DNA of 64,000 nt, from positions 2,869,001 through 2,933,000 of the forward strand of contig NC_133903.1 of assembly GCF_964199755.1 (NCBI RefSeq). The letters run 5' to 3'. The notes below the pieces were generated by a model. The model made no database searches, had not been told where the DNA came from, and was given only the letters and a program-made list of their open reading frames with translations. A program made the position numbers and the translations under genes. Shown here one piece after another: positions 11,161 through 23,345 of this stretch (its first letter is position 1; every line of letters begins with the position of its first letter). Origin of the DNA: Larus michahellis (Eukaryota; Chordata; Aves; Charadriiformes; Laridae).

Positions 11161-12589
11161 TCTCCTGGAAAGGGGCTGCACAGGGGCCAGGCTGTGCCGC
11201 CGGCGCAGAACCGGGGTGCCCACGTCGGGGTCACCATCACCACCCAGGTCTTGGGTGGCAGGAGCTATGCACAAGGGCTTTCTCTCTATGAAAACACTTA
11301 TCCCTGAAGTCATTCTGCTTCTGTAGGAGGAAGCAGACCTGTTCCTAATTAACACGACGCCTTCCCAACGAGCTGCTGATCCACCCCGCATCCCTAAAGT
11401 GTTTCTGGATGTTTAAATCAGCCCGGCAGCGCATAGCCGAGAGCTCCAGAGGAATTATTCCAGAGATGCTCTCAAGAAAATAAGGAAACTCAACATGTGG
11501 GAAGACATTACAAATCTCCTGTAACATATAAAACAAGCAAAAAAAAGCTAAATGCAAGAGAAATAAGGAATGCTTGAAGCCTCTCCTGCCCCCGGAGGCA
11601 CAAGAGCTGCTTGTTTATTAATAAACAGCAAAAACTTCACAGTGCAAATGCTAATTTTTTCCCCTGCCACTTTCCTCTTCAAAATGCTCCTGTTCCTAAT
11701 TGCTCTGCAGCTCCGGTCCCCCTCGGAGCCGAGGCAGGGCAGCGCGGGCCGTGCCGGGCAAAGCCGGCATCCCCCGGGCGCGCAGGAACGGGGCTGACCC
11801 CCAGCCCCATCAAAGGATGCCGAGAGCCGGAGGGGAGGATTGGCACAGGAAGGGAAAACGTGGCTCTACCTGCTAGGAGAGAAGGGAAGAGATAACTGCC
11901 GAGAGCCCCGGGGAACCTGCTTGTTTCCGATTTGGTGTTCTCAGGAGCCGGGACACATTTGATTATGAACTTTTCATGTATGTGTCACTTTGGATTGCGA
12001 AGAGCACAAGGTACCGAGGATGCCCCCATCACCCCTGAGCCAGGCAGGGAATCTAAACAAGGTTTCTGAGCGAAAAAGTAAATTAGCTTTTGTTTAAATC
12101 CCCTCCACTTCATCTGGGTTGTTTTTCAGCAACTCCAAAGGATGTTCAGTGCTTTAATCCGCGGCTTACTGGAGCTGCCCGCCTCGTTTTCTGCGCGTCC
12201 GATCCACCACTGCGTGAGATGAGAGAGGCTGAGGAGGAAGAGGGCAGCGACGGCAGGTGAAGGAGCCAGCTGGAGGCGCAGGGAGGGACGTTCATCCGCA
12301 ATCCAGGGAAAGCCAGAGGCACAACGTGAGGCTGTGGCACGGCCGGGAGGTAGTGGAGGGGCCGGGTGCTGGGAGAGCAGCACAGGGTCGGTTTTGCAAA
12401 TCCCCCCCTGGATTCCGCTGATGGGAAACGCCGGTTTGGGAGGAAGGTCCGAGTATTATGAACGCATCGCTTGTGTCTCCAAACTCAGCGCTGAACTGGA
12501 TGCATCTAAAATGGGAATTCAAGCTCTGTATGAAATACACACTGCTTCCTTCGCAGATTTAAAACACTCTTTGGGCACAGAATTAATTT
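11161..12589. other. Presumed intron, no exon seen
   Basis: Contains an AT-rich piece (11400-11680) and a roughly 100-base CpG-rich patch at 11700-11800 with about a dozen CpGs. No splice-bounded frame or repeat family was recognised. Confidence 0.45.
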
Positions 12590-12835
12590 TCTAAGAATTT
12601 ACAAGTAAATCCATTAATTGGTTTACTAGTTTAATTAATTAAAGCAAGTTTCTTAAGAAATTTAGCATCCAGTGCCAGACCATTTGCTTGTGTTTTATGA
12701 TCTCGGAAATGGAGTAACATAAATGTTTTAAATTTCCCCTCTACTTTGAGCTCACTGGCGTCGCGGGCGAAGGCTACATTTGAATAATTTCTTTTTTATG
12801 AGATTAATGGTAATTTCTCTCTACTGTTCTTCATA
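12590..12835. promoter_or_regulatory. Candidate enhancer block
   Basis: AT-rich sequence with CCATTAATTGG, TTTAATTAATTAAAGC, and ATTAATGGTAATTTC, i.e. several clustered TAAT homeodomain cores, some palindromic. Non-AT words between them (GGCGTCGCGGGCGAAGG) show that it is not simple-sequence DNA. Regulatory function is inferred from motif density. Confidence 0.3.
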
Positions 12836-15800
12836 ACCGAAGTTTCCTCCTTCAGCAGGGGCAGAAGAATAACACTGAGAGAAAGTTATGTGAACACATA
12901 CATGCTTTTGAAGACTGATATTTCCCGTTGAGTTCAACGGGGACGGTGGTTGTCGGATGGTCAAGGGAGGCACCATCCTCCCCTCCGTGGCCTCTGTCTC
13001 CCCAGGAACTCCAAGAAATCTAAAAAACTCAAAAAGCTTCCAAACCCCAGACATCTCACCCAGGTTTCTTATGATCTCTTCTGTAACAGGAACAAGGCAG
13101 GAAGGCAGCCATTCGGAAAAAAGGCAATTCTTCCTCTGCCGGGAGATGTTTACATGCTAACTTTGAGGATGGATGCACTTGCAGTTCACTTCACCCAATC
13201 TCCCACTGCTTTTAAAAAAATTCAGTTACTTTTTTTTTTTTGTCTCTGGGAGTATTTTAAAATTGCTATCATTGTTACCTTTCTTATTATTTGTTTTTAT
13301 TGCTATGTTTTCTTCGCCCATCTGTTAATAACAGTATAGCCTGAGATATATAGAGAGATTTGTTGCTTTGAGTTCAACAGCAGGAATACCTTTGCGGCAT
13401 GTGCTTTACAAATAAAGTGATTATACGGAATTGTAGCAATACGTTCCCATTAATTCACAGGATTTCTTTTCAAACGCCGGTCCGCACCCTGCCTGGTGCA
13501 TCCGTCGAGCCGCAGGCAGAGAGGGAAGCGCCAGGTGGGAGCGGGAGCGAGCAGGGGACCAGGACAAGGCAGGGGGATGCGGGAGCACCGAGGGGGGGAC
13601 ACTGGGCGGGATGCTCTGCTGAAGGAACACCGCAGGCTCTGGTTGTTTCACACCGGTTTGGATCGATGCAGAGCATACTTGTGACTCTAGCTCTAAAAAT
13701 CAGATTTACGAAAGATACGAAGCTGAAATTTCCAGTGGTTCAAAGCTGTAAGGGCGCTCGAGTCCTCCTCCTCGCAGTTCACAGCTAGGATGCCCTCCAC
13801 TAATTTTTAATCAAATTTTTAAATTAAAAAAAAAGCCTCAACCCTCAAAGGAAAACTCCTGGACACCACCGCTGCTAACAAGAACTTGCAGGTGACAGCA
13901 CACGCCAGCTATTCACATGATGTGTAATGCAGTCGCCATTCACCCCAGTGATGTATCCCTGGAAATTCAAGGTTTAGACAAAGGCAAAAGCCACCCAGGC
14001 CCATCTAGGTAGGAAACGCCCAGCTGAGGAACCTAAACAACCATCACCAATCCACAGGGACAGTCCCTGAGTGGGGACGGCACAGGAGCGTATTCAAACC
14101 CGGCCCTACCTGCTCGGTGCCCAACACCATTGACACATCTTACTCTGAGCGACATCACTCTAGTGTCTTGCTGATTTTGAAGTGTGAAAGGAAAAACATC
14201 AAGATTCAGAGTCAAACCAAACAGATGGGGTTGAAGGAAAAGCTGAGCCTGTGAGTACCCCCATCCGCGCTGCAGCCAATGCGTAGAGGAGTCAGTGGAA
14301 GAGGAGACTTTGGGGACCACCGTCACACTCCACTCCCCCTTTCCCCACGGCCGAGTGCAGCGCTTTGCTCCAGATGCAAATATTCCCCCAGCTGCCCTCA
14401 GCAGGGAGCAGCCCGGGATGCTGAAGCAAAGTACTAGGAGAATATCATCTCACAGGTACTCTTTACAGAGACCTATATTGGTTTCTTCTAATTCATGGAA
14501 AAAAAATCTGCCTGGCTCACTAAACTACGGAGATTCAGGTCTATGTTATGTTTTATTCAGACCTCAAATACTTGCAAAAGGAAAGATTCCAGCTTTCGCT
14601 AAGCTCCGTTGCTGGTTCAGTCTGATTTAAGGCCTATCGGGACCTTTTCTAGAAAAGCAATGGAAATCAATCTTTGCCCCACGTTACGGCCCGCTCGGGT
14701 CTGCTGGTGGGGGGATGCGACTCCTGCCATAGATTTGCAGGGTGACACCCTGTTTTTCTCCTCGCAGGCTGTGCTATCCCCACAGAGCAATCAGATCAGC
14801 GGGCAGATTTCACTGTACCGTAAAACACAAGAAGAAGACAGGTCTATTTACCACACGGAGACGTAAACTTGCAGTAGCTGCTCCTGGATCTGCTCAGAGA
14901 GAGGAGCCGTTAGTACAATTGTTTTTCCATGAGAATCAAGATCAGCTGCCGCCTGCCAGAAGGAAACATCGTAAATCTTCCTCTTAACCCTGGAAATTGG
15001 TAAATTATTCAAGCTTTAGAGTTTAGATATACATATAAAAGTCTCTCAAATAACCACCAGCGTGGTAAAGAAGCGAGTTCTCTCCAACAGGGACCATCTC
15101 AGCAAGGAGCAGATGATGCAGAAGATGTGTAGGAGCAATAAGCACTCCCAAACGTCCCTGCTGGAGGATGGACCTGCAGCTGGCCAGACCGGGCCGGTAA
15201 TGCTGCAACATACGGACCATAAAGGAGGCTCTCTCAACCGTTGTCACTCCAACGTAACATATACAGGGCTTCTGACGGCACTGATTCTGCTGATGGCTCT
15301 TTGCCCCATGCTGCTGTTGCACAGGAATGCTCCCTGAAAGCCAAGTCCCAGCATCAACTTCTCTCCTTGTTCCACCAGCTGAGAGGTAGCTGGGTCAAAA
15401 GTGCGACAGTGTCTCCTTCGGTCATTTACAAGCTGACATATGGCTCAGGAGTGCACTCTGAACTAGACACACCAATTTTTTAGTTTCTTGTATGCCCTTC
15501 TTCTCTTCTCTCTGAGATATTTTGGTAGCTAAAAATGATGGATTCCCTAACTCTGGCTCCAAAAGTGCCATCAGCTATAAAATGGCATGCAATGTGATGT
15601 TCATCACGCAAAGGATGCCGCTTGAAAAATAGTGGTTAAGCATAAGACCCCATGTCTTGTAGGTCTTCAGACTCTGGAATAAGACAGAAAAGGGGGCGGT
15701 TGCATGCCCCAAGGAGAAGGCTGACATGGGGATGTGGTATCATGAAAAAACATGGGGTAGAAATGCAGAAAAAGGGAGAAAGGGACTTCAGCATTCAATA

Positions 15801-17137
15801 CAACTTGAGATTTCAGCATAAAGTGGGGATATTCTACCCCTGATTTCCACACCGAGAAAGCACAACTGCCTTTGGGGATGCCATCCACACAGGACATGCG
15901 TTCCTGCACCTTCAAACACCGCCCCCAAGTGATGGGGGTGGAGTTTCCAAACGGTTTTGGGTGAGCTGACAACGGTGATGAGGGAGCTTTGTGCCAGGCG
16001 CAGCAGGCAAGAGAGCTGTGTCTCAGCTTGGGAATCCCGATTCAAACACCTCAGCGTGAGGAAGGGTGAAGCCTAGGGCTTCGGCAGGGCTGCCAGAGTG
16101 GCTTTCCACCCCTTGGCACAGTCACGAGCCTTCGTTTTGCAGATGCCGCTCGGCCATGCTCTACGGTAGACGGTACTTTTCAAGGCTAAGATGGATTAGG
16201 GGTCAAAATGAGCAAGTGAATCATTGCCCCGTGACATTTACCCAGCGCATGTATCGTGGAGGCTCTATCTCATCTGCGATGCTCCTTCCATAACTCACTG
16301 TCTGTGCCACGTCCCTACGCACAACTGCTCTGAACACACATGGCAAACAGCCCCGTGCGTGCCGAGGGAAGGGGCAACACAGCTCCACATCTGTGACTCC
16401 ATGCAGAGCTCCTCCCTGCTCCATTCAGGTCCACAGGCCTCTGCTGTTGTGGACCATGCCGTGGCCATGCTCTCCTCTCCCTGCCCCAGTTCTTACTGCC
16501 GTTTCCCACGTCCTTGTGGCGCTCCCCACCCCACCTCGAAGGCTACTCTGACATGGGTTAGGCACATCTCCCCACCAGATCAACCCCTTTGGCAATCTGC
16601 CTTCATCATCCGAATCCCTCAGACCTCCTCTTCCCCCAACACCTTCCCCCATCAGCAGAAGCCCTCAGGGTCGGCCGCGCTGTCTGATCACCTCCCGAAA
16701 CCTCTGCAGTGCTACCACCGTCTGCACCCCAGACCCTCTGCCGCCAAGCGCCTTGGGCACACTGGTGGCCCTGACGGCCCCTCACCTCCCTCCAACGCTT
16801 TCCCTGTGGTACCCACCCCCTACCTCGGCACCCATTAACACACGTAAACCCTGTCACAGCCCAACAAACCTACTCGAAAATATATTTTAAGAAGCTGCTC
16901 TGACCTTTAAATGAGAAAATCCTTCTGTTTCTGCCTCTCGCTTTGGACGCTGAGATTTTTCTAAATGTCAAAGGCCGCCTTGTCCACGTGCGGCACCCAC
17001 TGCCCGGCTCTGCAGAGCTGAGAGATCACCACTATCGCCACTGCGGGTCACTCCAGACTGGACACACTCACACGGGGCAGCCCACCACGCACAGAGCCAG
17101 CCAAAAAACTGGGCTGCCCAGCAAATCCCCACGGAAA
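12836..17137. other. Presumed intron or intergenic, no exon seen
   Basis: Includes a T12 run (13230-13241), AT-rich sequence around 13240-13450 and 13800-13840, and a strongly C-rich plus strand from about 16320 to 16850. That strand asymmetry removes stop codons and creates a 204-codon frame (16224-16838) without domain resemblance. No repeat family was recognised. Confidence 0.45.
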
Positions 17138-17178
17138 GCGCGCGCGTGTGTGTGTGTGTGTGTGCGCGCGCACGTGTG
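17138..17178. repeat. Alternating CG/TG microsatellite
   Basis: Forty-one bases of perfect purine-pyrimidine alternation: a (GC)n block, a (GT)n core of about ten units, a second (GC)n block and CACGTGTG. CG and TG alternation is the classical Z-DNA-prone composition, and the two GC blocks can pair with each other in an inverted sense. Confidence 0.9.
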
Positions 17179-17339
17179 GAAACTGCCTGCTGAAGTTATA
17201 ACAACCCAAATGTGAGGTTTGGAGATCTAATTGCTCAAACTTGGCTCTCTCGGGTGATGATATCATTATCAAAATCCCCCAATTGAGTTACGCCTCACCA
17301 ATCAATCTCTCCTAAGCATCATGCGCTGCTCAAATACCA

Positions 17340-17500
17340 GGTCCCCAGGTAGCCACTAAATCACTTTAATTAGAGGCTGTTCATTTAAAATTAGAGAAAT
17401 ATTAAAAAAACAAAAAAACAAATTGTACCACAAGATGTGCTTACGGCTGGAAATATTTATGAGGTTATTTAGCAAACTGTTTACTGGTTTTCTTCTTCTT
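17340..17500. promoter_or_regulatory. Candidate enhancer block
   Basis: Contains ACTTTAATTAGAGG, TTTAAAATTAGAG, AAATATTTATGAGG and GCAAACTGTTTAC (FOX-like), close to an A-rich interruption at 17402-17422. The words are spaced rather than tandem. The call rests on texture alone. Confidence 0.28.
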
Positions 17501-18429
17501 TTTTTCACGGCAATGGGCAGGTTTCAGCTGGCCTGACACGACGCCTGCCCAAGGTAGCTCTGGCAGAATGTGCAGCTCTTCATCAATCTTCATCAAACTC
17601 ACCTACCTCTCACAAATGACCATTCCTTGTCTGCAGCAAAGTTTTTCCCCCTTTAATATCCTCTTTGTAACCCAAAAGAGGAAGACTACTTCTTTATAAT
17701 AATTGCTTCTTGCCAAGCCCTCTGACCTCCGTGTTGCCAACTTGCTATATAAAGTGAATTTATGAGGCAGAGAGAGATGGATGCCTGTAAAGGGCCTTCC
17801 AGGAAATGTAATGAAAAAGCTGCTTTTAGCTGCTGAGCAAAGAAAAGCAAGCGCTTGGCAATGCCAAGGAGAAAATTGAAAGCTGGGGTGGGATGAGTGA
17901 GAAACAGCCCTGCGCGCACTGAGATTTATAGCAAACATTTCCTTTCTCTTTCTTATTATTCAACATTGAGATGAACCACAGCCCCACAATGTCTTCCGCA
18001 CAAGAGGTCAGCTCGTACACTTCCATCTTCATCAGAAAGACGACGCACACGAGCGGCAGAAGCGATGGGGTCCTGGATGCTGCACCAGCTCAGCAGCGGA
18101 GACACACGGAGCGGGGCATGTTGCTCAGCAGTGAGTTTCTCCCTACAGCTACGTGTTTTGATCTACGTGAGCTCTCCTGCACCCGATGTAAAAAGATGAA
18201 AAACGTTAAAAAAGAGCAGGGACGTGCACTGAAGCACCCGCACCCCTCTTGATGGGGAAAAAGCGGCCGGTGTTAATCCTGGGGGACGGTGCTCTGCGCA
18301 GCGGAGGGCAAGTCAGCATCTTCTCTCAAAAGGTTTCTCCCACAGGTTAATGCCCTTTAGACTGTCAAATGTGATGCCATAAAAATAAGATCAAAGGCGT
18401 TAAAATAAGGGAAGCATATTTTTTGATTC
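17501..18429. other. Presumed intron, no exon seen
   Basis: A minus-strand frame at 17603-17938 ends against a donor-like AGAG/GTAGGTGAG, but no adequate acceptor bounds it. No repeat family was recognised. Confidence 0.4.
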
Positions 18430-18545
18430 ATACTATTACTATTTTATATCTGAATATTCCTATAGAGCTTTTCATCCTGGAAGACAGGCCTTTGAACTGC
18501 TGTGATTTCACCTATCACTGAGGAGCAACCCCCGGGGTAAAATGT
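18430..18545 (-). repeat. Old MIR/CORE-SINE-like remnant
   Basis: TATAGAGCTTTTCATCC followed by GGCCTTTGAACTGCT, preceded by TACTATTACTATTTTATAT, resembles the reverse complement of the tail of amniote MIR-type SINEs (AAAGCGCTTTGAGAT, then GAAAGGCGCTATATAA and an ATT tail). Divergence is high and the ends are approximate. Confidence 0.4.
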
Positions 18546-21500
18546 GACAGCTATTATCAGGGTGCATTAATGTTACTCAACAGTTCAGGACAGACAGAGA
18601 CAAATATATCCAATTTAAATCATAGGTTTGAAGAACTACTGCTCAGTGTGGATTAATACCCATGCATTTTCCAGGAGTGCTTTGAGAGTTTGAAAGGACA
18701 AGTATTGAAACTAAAATTCCCTGTCTCATCTGTAGGACGCATTCAGCCTCCCACCATTATGCTGTAAAACTGAACATGAGTATTGTCAGAGGGGGAAGAG
18801 GGTAACATAAATGATTCACCTGGAGCATTGACTTTTGCATTCGCAGATTCCAATGGGGATCTCCAGAGCAACTATCAAGGAGACTCACCCTGCGGAGATT
18901 TGTTGAGGTGACACCTATAAATGGTTCAGCTGAATACAAGATTGGTAAGACTAAATCACGGCAGACTATTCACATCACTGAGAAAGGAAAATTGCATGGG
19001 ATGTCCACTCTAAACTAATACTGGCAGCTGGCTGTAAGTCAGAGCCTGAGATCCTAAATTATAACTTTTTAACAGGCCTCAGGACTGCTAAATAATGTTC
19101 ACCGCCAAATATGATTATAAGCATCAACCATGAAGGAGTGTAGATGAGAGCAAGGCAGAGGGTTCACAGAATTTTTCCAACTCCATCCTATAAAAATCCA
19201 AACTATGAAATTACGCCTTTAAAGCAAATACCTCGTTAAAAGGCGCAGGATCTTTACGAATCAGTGTCTTCCCTTGACATACCGGGAAGCCGCACTGATC
19301 CCCCAGCCCCAGGTATCTCTGACCTACAACGAAGCCCTTCAGAAAGAGCAGCCAAACGCACGTTATCCCAGCTGCCGTCAGGACCACGCGCTGCGGAGCC
19401 GGACCGCGCCAGCACCCAGGCTGCAGCTTTCCAACCATCTGCGAGGTGACCGTATTGGACTGGTCAAGCTGCAGAGTGAGTAGCTAACAAGCATTAACAA
19501 CATCCAGCCCATGTGTTCTGCCTAGTAAAATGCCAACCCATCTGTCTGTAACATTAGCGACTCCATAGAAGCCATATGCAGGAGAGACATAAATTAGGGA
19601 GAGAAAAATCTCCCGTTACTTTCTCTGAAATGACTCTGCAGTTGTTGCCTGCAATGCTCGGGACTGGGTGTTATCTAAGTTCTGTTTTCCCAGCCAAATC
19701 CCGGCCTCACGTAGCTCTCCAGCCCTGCCATCCAGAGGCAGTTCCTGGTCCATGCCTGGCCCCGATGAATGCGGCAGCTTGGCACAAAGGGAAAAGTAGG
19801 TGCAACTCAAACCAGGTCCCAAACCAGTCTCCCAGGAGAGCCAGAGCAGACAGACAACTTGAGGGAGACACCAGGGACTGGCAAATGAAGCCAGTGCACA
19901 AGAATCCCTCATTCAGCCATGGAACTCATCTCATTAATCAGCCAAGTTGCTTATCACGTTCCTCTCCATCTCCCTTGCTGGGAGGAGAGCTGGAAGCAAC
20001 GGAGGAGCAGAGAACCAACAACATGGACTTTCTGGAACATGAGAAGGAAGCACCTATAGCAGAAATGCAAAAAAAATCATCTGTGTGGGCTTTAATTAAG
20101 ATGGCCTCGTTCCCAAAGCGGGGAGATACTCCACTTGTGAACTGCAGCTGCGAGCAGGAGGTCTGCAAGAGAACACGAGCAGCTAAGTTTGCAAAACCCT
20201 ACACTGACGAGAGATGGCTGGAACCATGGTGAATTTTGATGGCAACTTTTTGCAAGCTGCCACGTTGCCAGGGAGATAGGCATCCGCTCCCCAGAGCGAA
20301 CCACCGCTCACCAACAGGCAGAACTTGCTGGAGCCTTCACCGCTCACTGAGTCACACCAGGCATGCGCCGTTCCTCTGCTTCTGCATCCCGCCTCTGCCA
20401 GGGGCCTCTCGTTTCCCATCTCCAGATTAGAGAAAATAAGCAGCAAAACCCAAGACTCCCCCCTGCTGAAGTGCCCGCACATCACATGGGGCGCAAATAG
20501 GTCATACAGACTTCAGGACTCCCCAGCTGCCAACTGGGAAACAACCCCCTCGTTTGGGAGCCGGGCATCTAGTTTCGCAAGAGCTGGAGGCTGAGTGCGC
20601 GCTGGAACGGTTAAACGAGCAGATTACAGACGCCTGCGAGGCACGTCTCACTGGAGCGACTGCTACTCTGCCATACAGCAGACACCAGCCTGTGATTAAT
20701 ACGTTTATCCTTCTCATCTTTCTGGTATCCTTCTGGAAGTCTGGTCGTGAGCAGGGCGGACGGAAGGCTCAAGAACTGAACAAGAAGATCCTGTGACCAG
20801 TAATGGCTCAAGAGACCATCAGTGGTATACTTAACGACAAGCAGGCAATTAGACCTTAGATAGGAGGCTGAAGGATGGGATGGTATATGGAGCATGCCCG
20901 TTCCTGGCTCATTGAGTTTGCAAGGCTTGTGGGGGAAGGAGGAACAGATGGACCTGATGGCAGATTACAGCTGAAATTCTCACCATGTTTATTCATTACC
21001 CTCTTCTAGCTCTTGTTTGTCATAGTCTGGCACCCCGGGCTAAAATGCAGGTTTAAGCCTTCCATCAAGGAAATTGGTGGCACCTATTAGTCACCTCTGT
21101 GCAGAGCCAGTGCCCTGCGTTACCGTCAGTGCTCCGGAGACCGAAGCCACCGCTCAACGAGGAGCAAGAAGAACTAGTCAATAATTGCCTCTTCCTACGG
21201 GACTGTGTGACTTGCTTATACTTATGATCTGCCAAAGTGGAATTTAAGTGTTGGCTTTGGAAATAACATTAGTTGCTGTTGCAACATCAATAGCCAAATT
21301 TCACAATCTTAGTGTGAGTTGCGGAAGGCACTTTTATTGCTCTTGCTTTTTTGCTGGCTCACACTTTCTTCGTTTTTCTTCATTTGAAATCGCTGTCATC
21401 AGCACGACTGTCAACAGGACTAAAGTGAGCATGAGTTGTCACTACCCAGAAAGTCAAAGAAGAAAGGAAAGTTGATTTTGAACATGCAAAACGTTTTTCT

Positions 21501-23159
21501 TGTGTCTTCAAGAATCAGTTTTAACCATTAAAGGCACACAAACCCCCTCTGGGGAAGCACATTTCTCAGACTACATCTATAGCCACAGATCAAGATTAAT
21601 ACTTGGGGAGAAGGTGTCCTTATTTAAAAAATTTCACCATTTCTTTCTCAACTTCAAAACTTTCGAGTGCATGGAGCTGGTGGTTACCAGTAGCTGTATT
21701 TGTGGAGTTACTCAACCAGACTGGTAGTCCACGGGCAGGAAAAACCGAAGACCAAGATAGTAAGAAAGCCAGTCACCTGGCCAGCGCAGGTTGTGCCCGC
21801 TTTCAAGAAATGGGCTTTTAATGGGAAACCCAGTGTGAAACAGAGTCCCAGGGCTCCTCTACTCCCCTCTCCTCGAGCAGATCTGGTCTCACCATAAGAA
21901 GGAAGCCTGCAGCTGAAGAGACAGAGGTTGCAGCTAAGGAGTGAATAAATAGGAAGATTTCATTATTCAGTGAAAAAGGAAAAGAAATTCCACTGTATCC
22001 CTCGAGGGGACACTCAGACCTTTGGGCTACGACGCATTTGCTGAAAGCTTCTGCTGTTGCCGCCTGTGCTGTCATTTGGCACTAACCTCCTGAAGAACAT
22101 GGCAAGACAGCGCTGCTGGTTCTCATGTCTGGATGAACATGCTCCTCTCCCCGTAGGGAAAAGGAGAAGGTTTTCTATTTAGCGAATGCACCGTGTTCGA
22201 GAAACCTCCGAGGAATCTGCCTGGGGCACCGGCCCTCCCCATCTGACACACATCTGACTGGTTGTCTCTTCCTGCTGGTGTTCTCCCACTGATGTGCTGC
22301 CATCCGCCAGTCAGCTCCTCTCGCTGGAGGTGCGGGGCGGGGGGGGGAGATTTATGCAGACACCATGTATGCAATTATGAAAACAGCAGACAAGACACCC
22401 GGATATCACACAAACCGATGCATTTTTGCTGGCAGGCTTTTTGCATGATCCAGTAACAGCTGTCATGCTCCAGCCTCTCTCATCTGAGCTCCGCTACCAC
22501 TTCAGCATCCTTCCCCGTCCTTTACGAGGGCTTTCTTCCCTTCCCGTGTGCCGCCTGCTCCAGACGCCACAGCAACGCAGGCAGCAGCATGGGATGCAAA
22601 GGGAAGACGGCATGATTGGTTTTCATAGCAGCATTAAAATGTAATGTTCACTTCTTTAGGCAAGATGCCACTAATTAGCAACGACCTCAAGGCAACCAAG
22701 CTGCTCAACCAGCAATCTCTCCCACTCTCGAGCTCTTTAAAATTTGCCCTTTTCCTGTGCCAAGCCTTTCGGCAATCTTCCCTAAAGCCCGATAGCCGTC
22801 TGCAGACATACACGTATGTCGTGCAGCATCTTCTGGAGAAAGGTGGGGAGTTGGTATGGAGCTTGGGCTTCATGTCGTCTCCAACCTCATCCCCCGCTCT
22901 GCATAATGCTAAGGAAAGGAAAGGACCTGCCTCCAAGTTTCCCTGCCGGATTAGCTCCTGCCGTGAACTCTGCAGCCTGGGAGCCCGTTACTCCCCACAT
23001 CCTCCTGCTTTCCATCACTCCATGCTTATGTTTGCTTTCGTAAATAGATTTAACCTTTCTAAAATTAACAGCAGAAGAGAACTTCTTTTGGCAGAAAACC
23101 AGCTTTGGAAAGATGGAGGAATATAACATTTTCCAAACATTTGAAAACCACAGACTAAA
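18546..23159. other. Presumed intron or intergenic, no exon seen
   Basis: Long mixed region. The largest frames (218 codons at 19576-20232 and 160 codons at 22644-23126, both plus) have no recognisable domain and no splice borders, and lie within the chance range for a window this size. A minus-strand donor-like GTGAGT near 18884 closes a 13-residue frame but is unconvincing. No repeat family was identified. Confidence 0.45.
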
Positions 23160-23345
23160 GATAGCGTTAGTCTCTCCAGTGCATGCTGTTTTTGCTCATT
23201 ATTCCAAATGTTAATACATTAATAGATCCTCTCCTGATTAACGGCTGCACTAGGCTCTCTTTCTAGGAACACATATGGTTCCTTCTTGCCACAATATTGG
23301 AATAGAGAGCCAAAATATTTAAACAGTGACACTAATAAAAGATTT
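23160..23345. promoter_or_regulatory. Weak candidate regulatory block
   Basis: AT-rich sequence with CTCATTATTCCAAATGTTAATACATTAATAG spread over 23195-23226, then ACGGCTGC, CACAATATTGG and AATATTTAAAC. It looks like mixed TAAT/SOX/FOX words rather than a repeat. Support is low. Confidence 0.2.

Noticed and set aside
10795..11391. 198-codon minus-strand frame just upstream of the terminal exon
   Set aside because: It runs through the CR1 fragment at 11016-11160 in antisense, so it cannot be an ancestral coding exon.
16224..16838. 204-codon plus-strand frame
   Set aside because: Explained by a C-rich strand poor in stop codons. The translation is Pro/Ser/His-rich filler.
17603..17700. Possible minus-strand exon ending at AGAG/GTAGGTGAG
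   Set aside because: Only an AAG acceptor without a good pyrimidine tract. The translation has no recognisable character.
19576..20232. 218-codon plus-strand frame
   Set aside because: No recognisable motif, overlapping minus-strand frames of similar quality, no promoter or splice support.
22644..23126. 160-codon plus-strand frame
   Set aside because: No domain, no splice sites, overlapping frames on the other strand. Within chance range.
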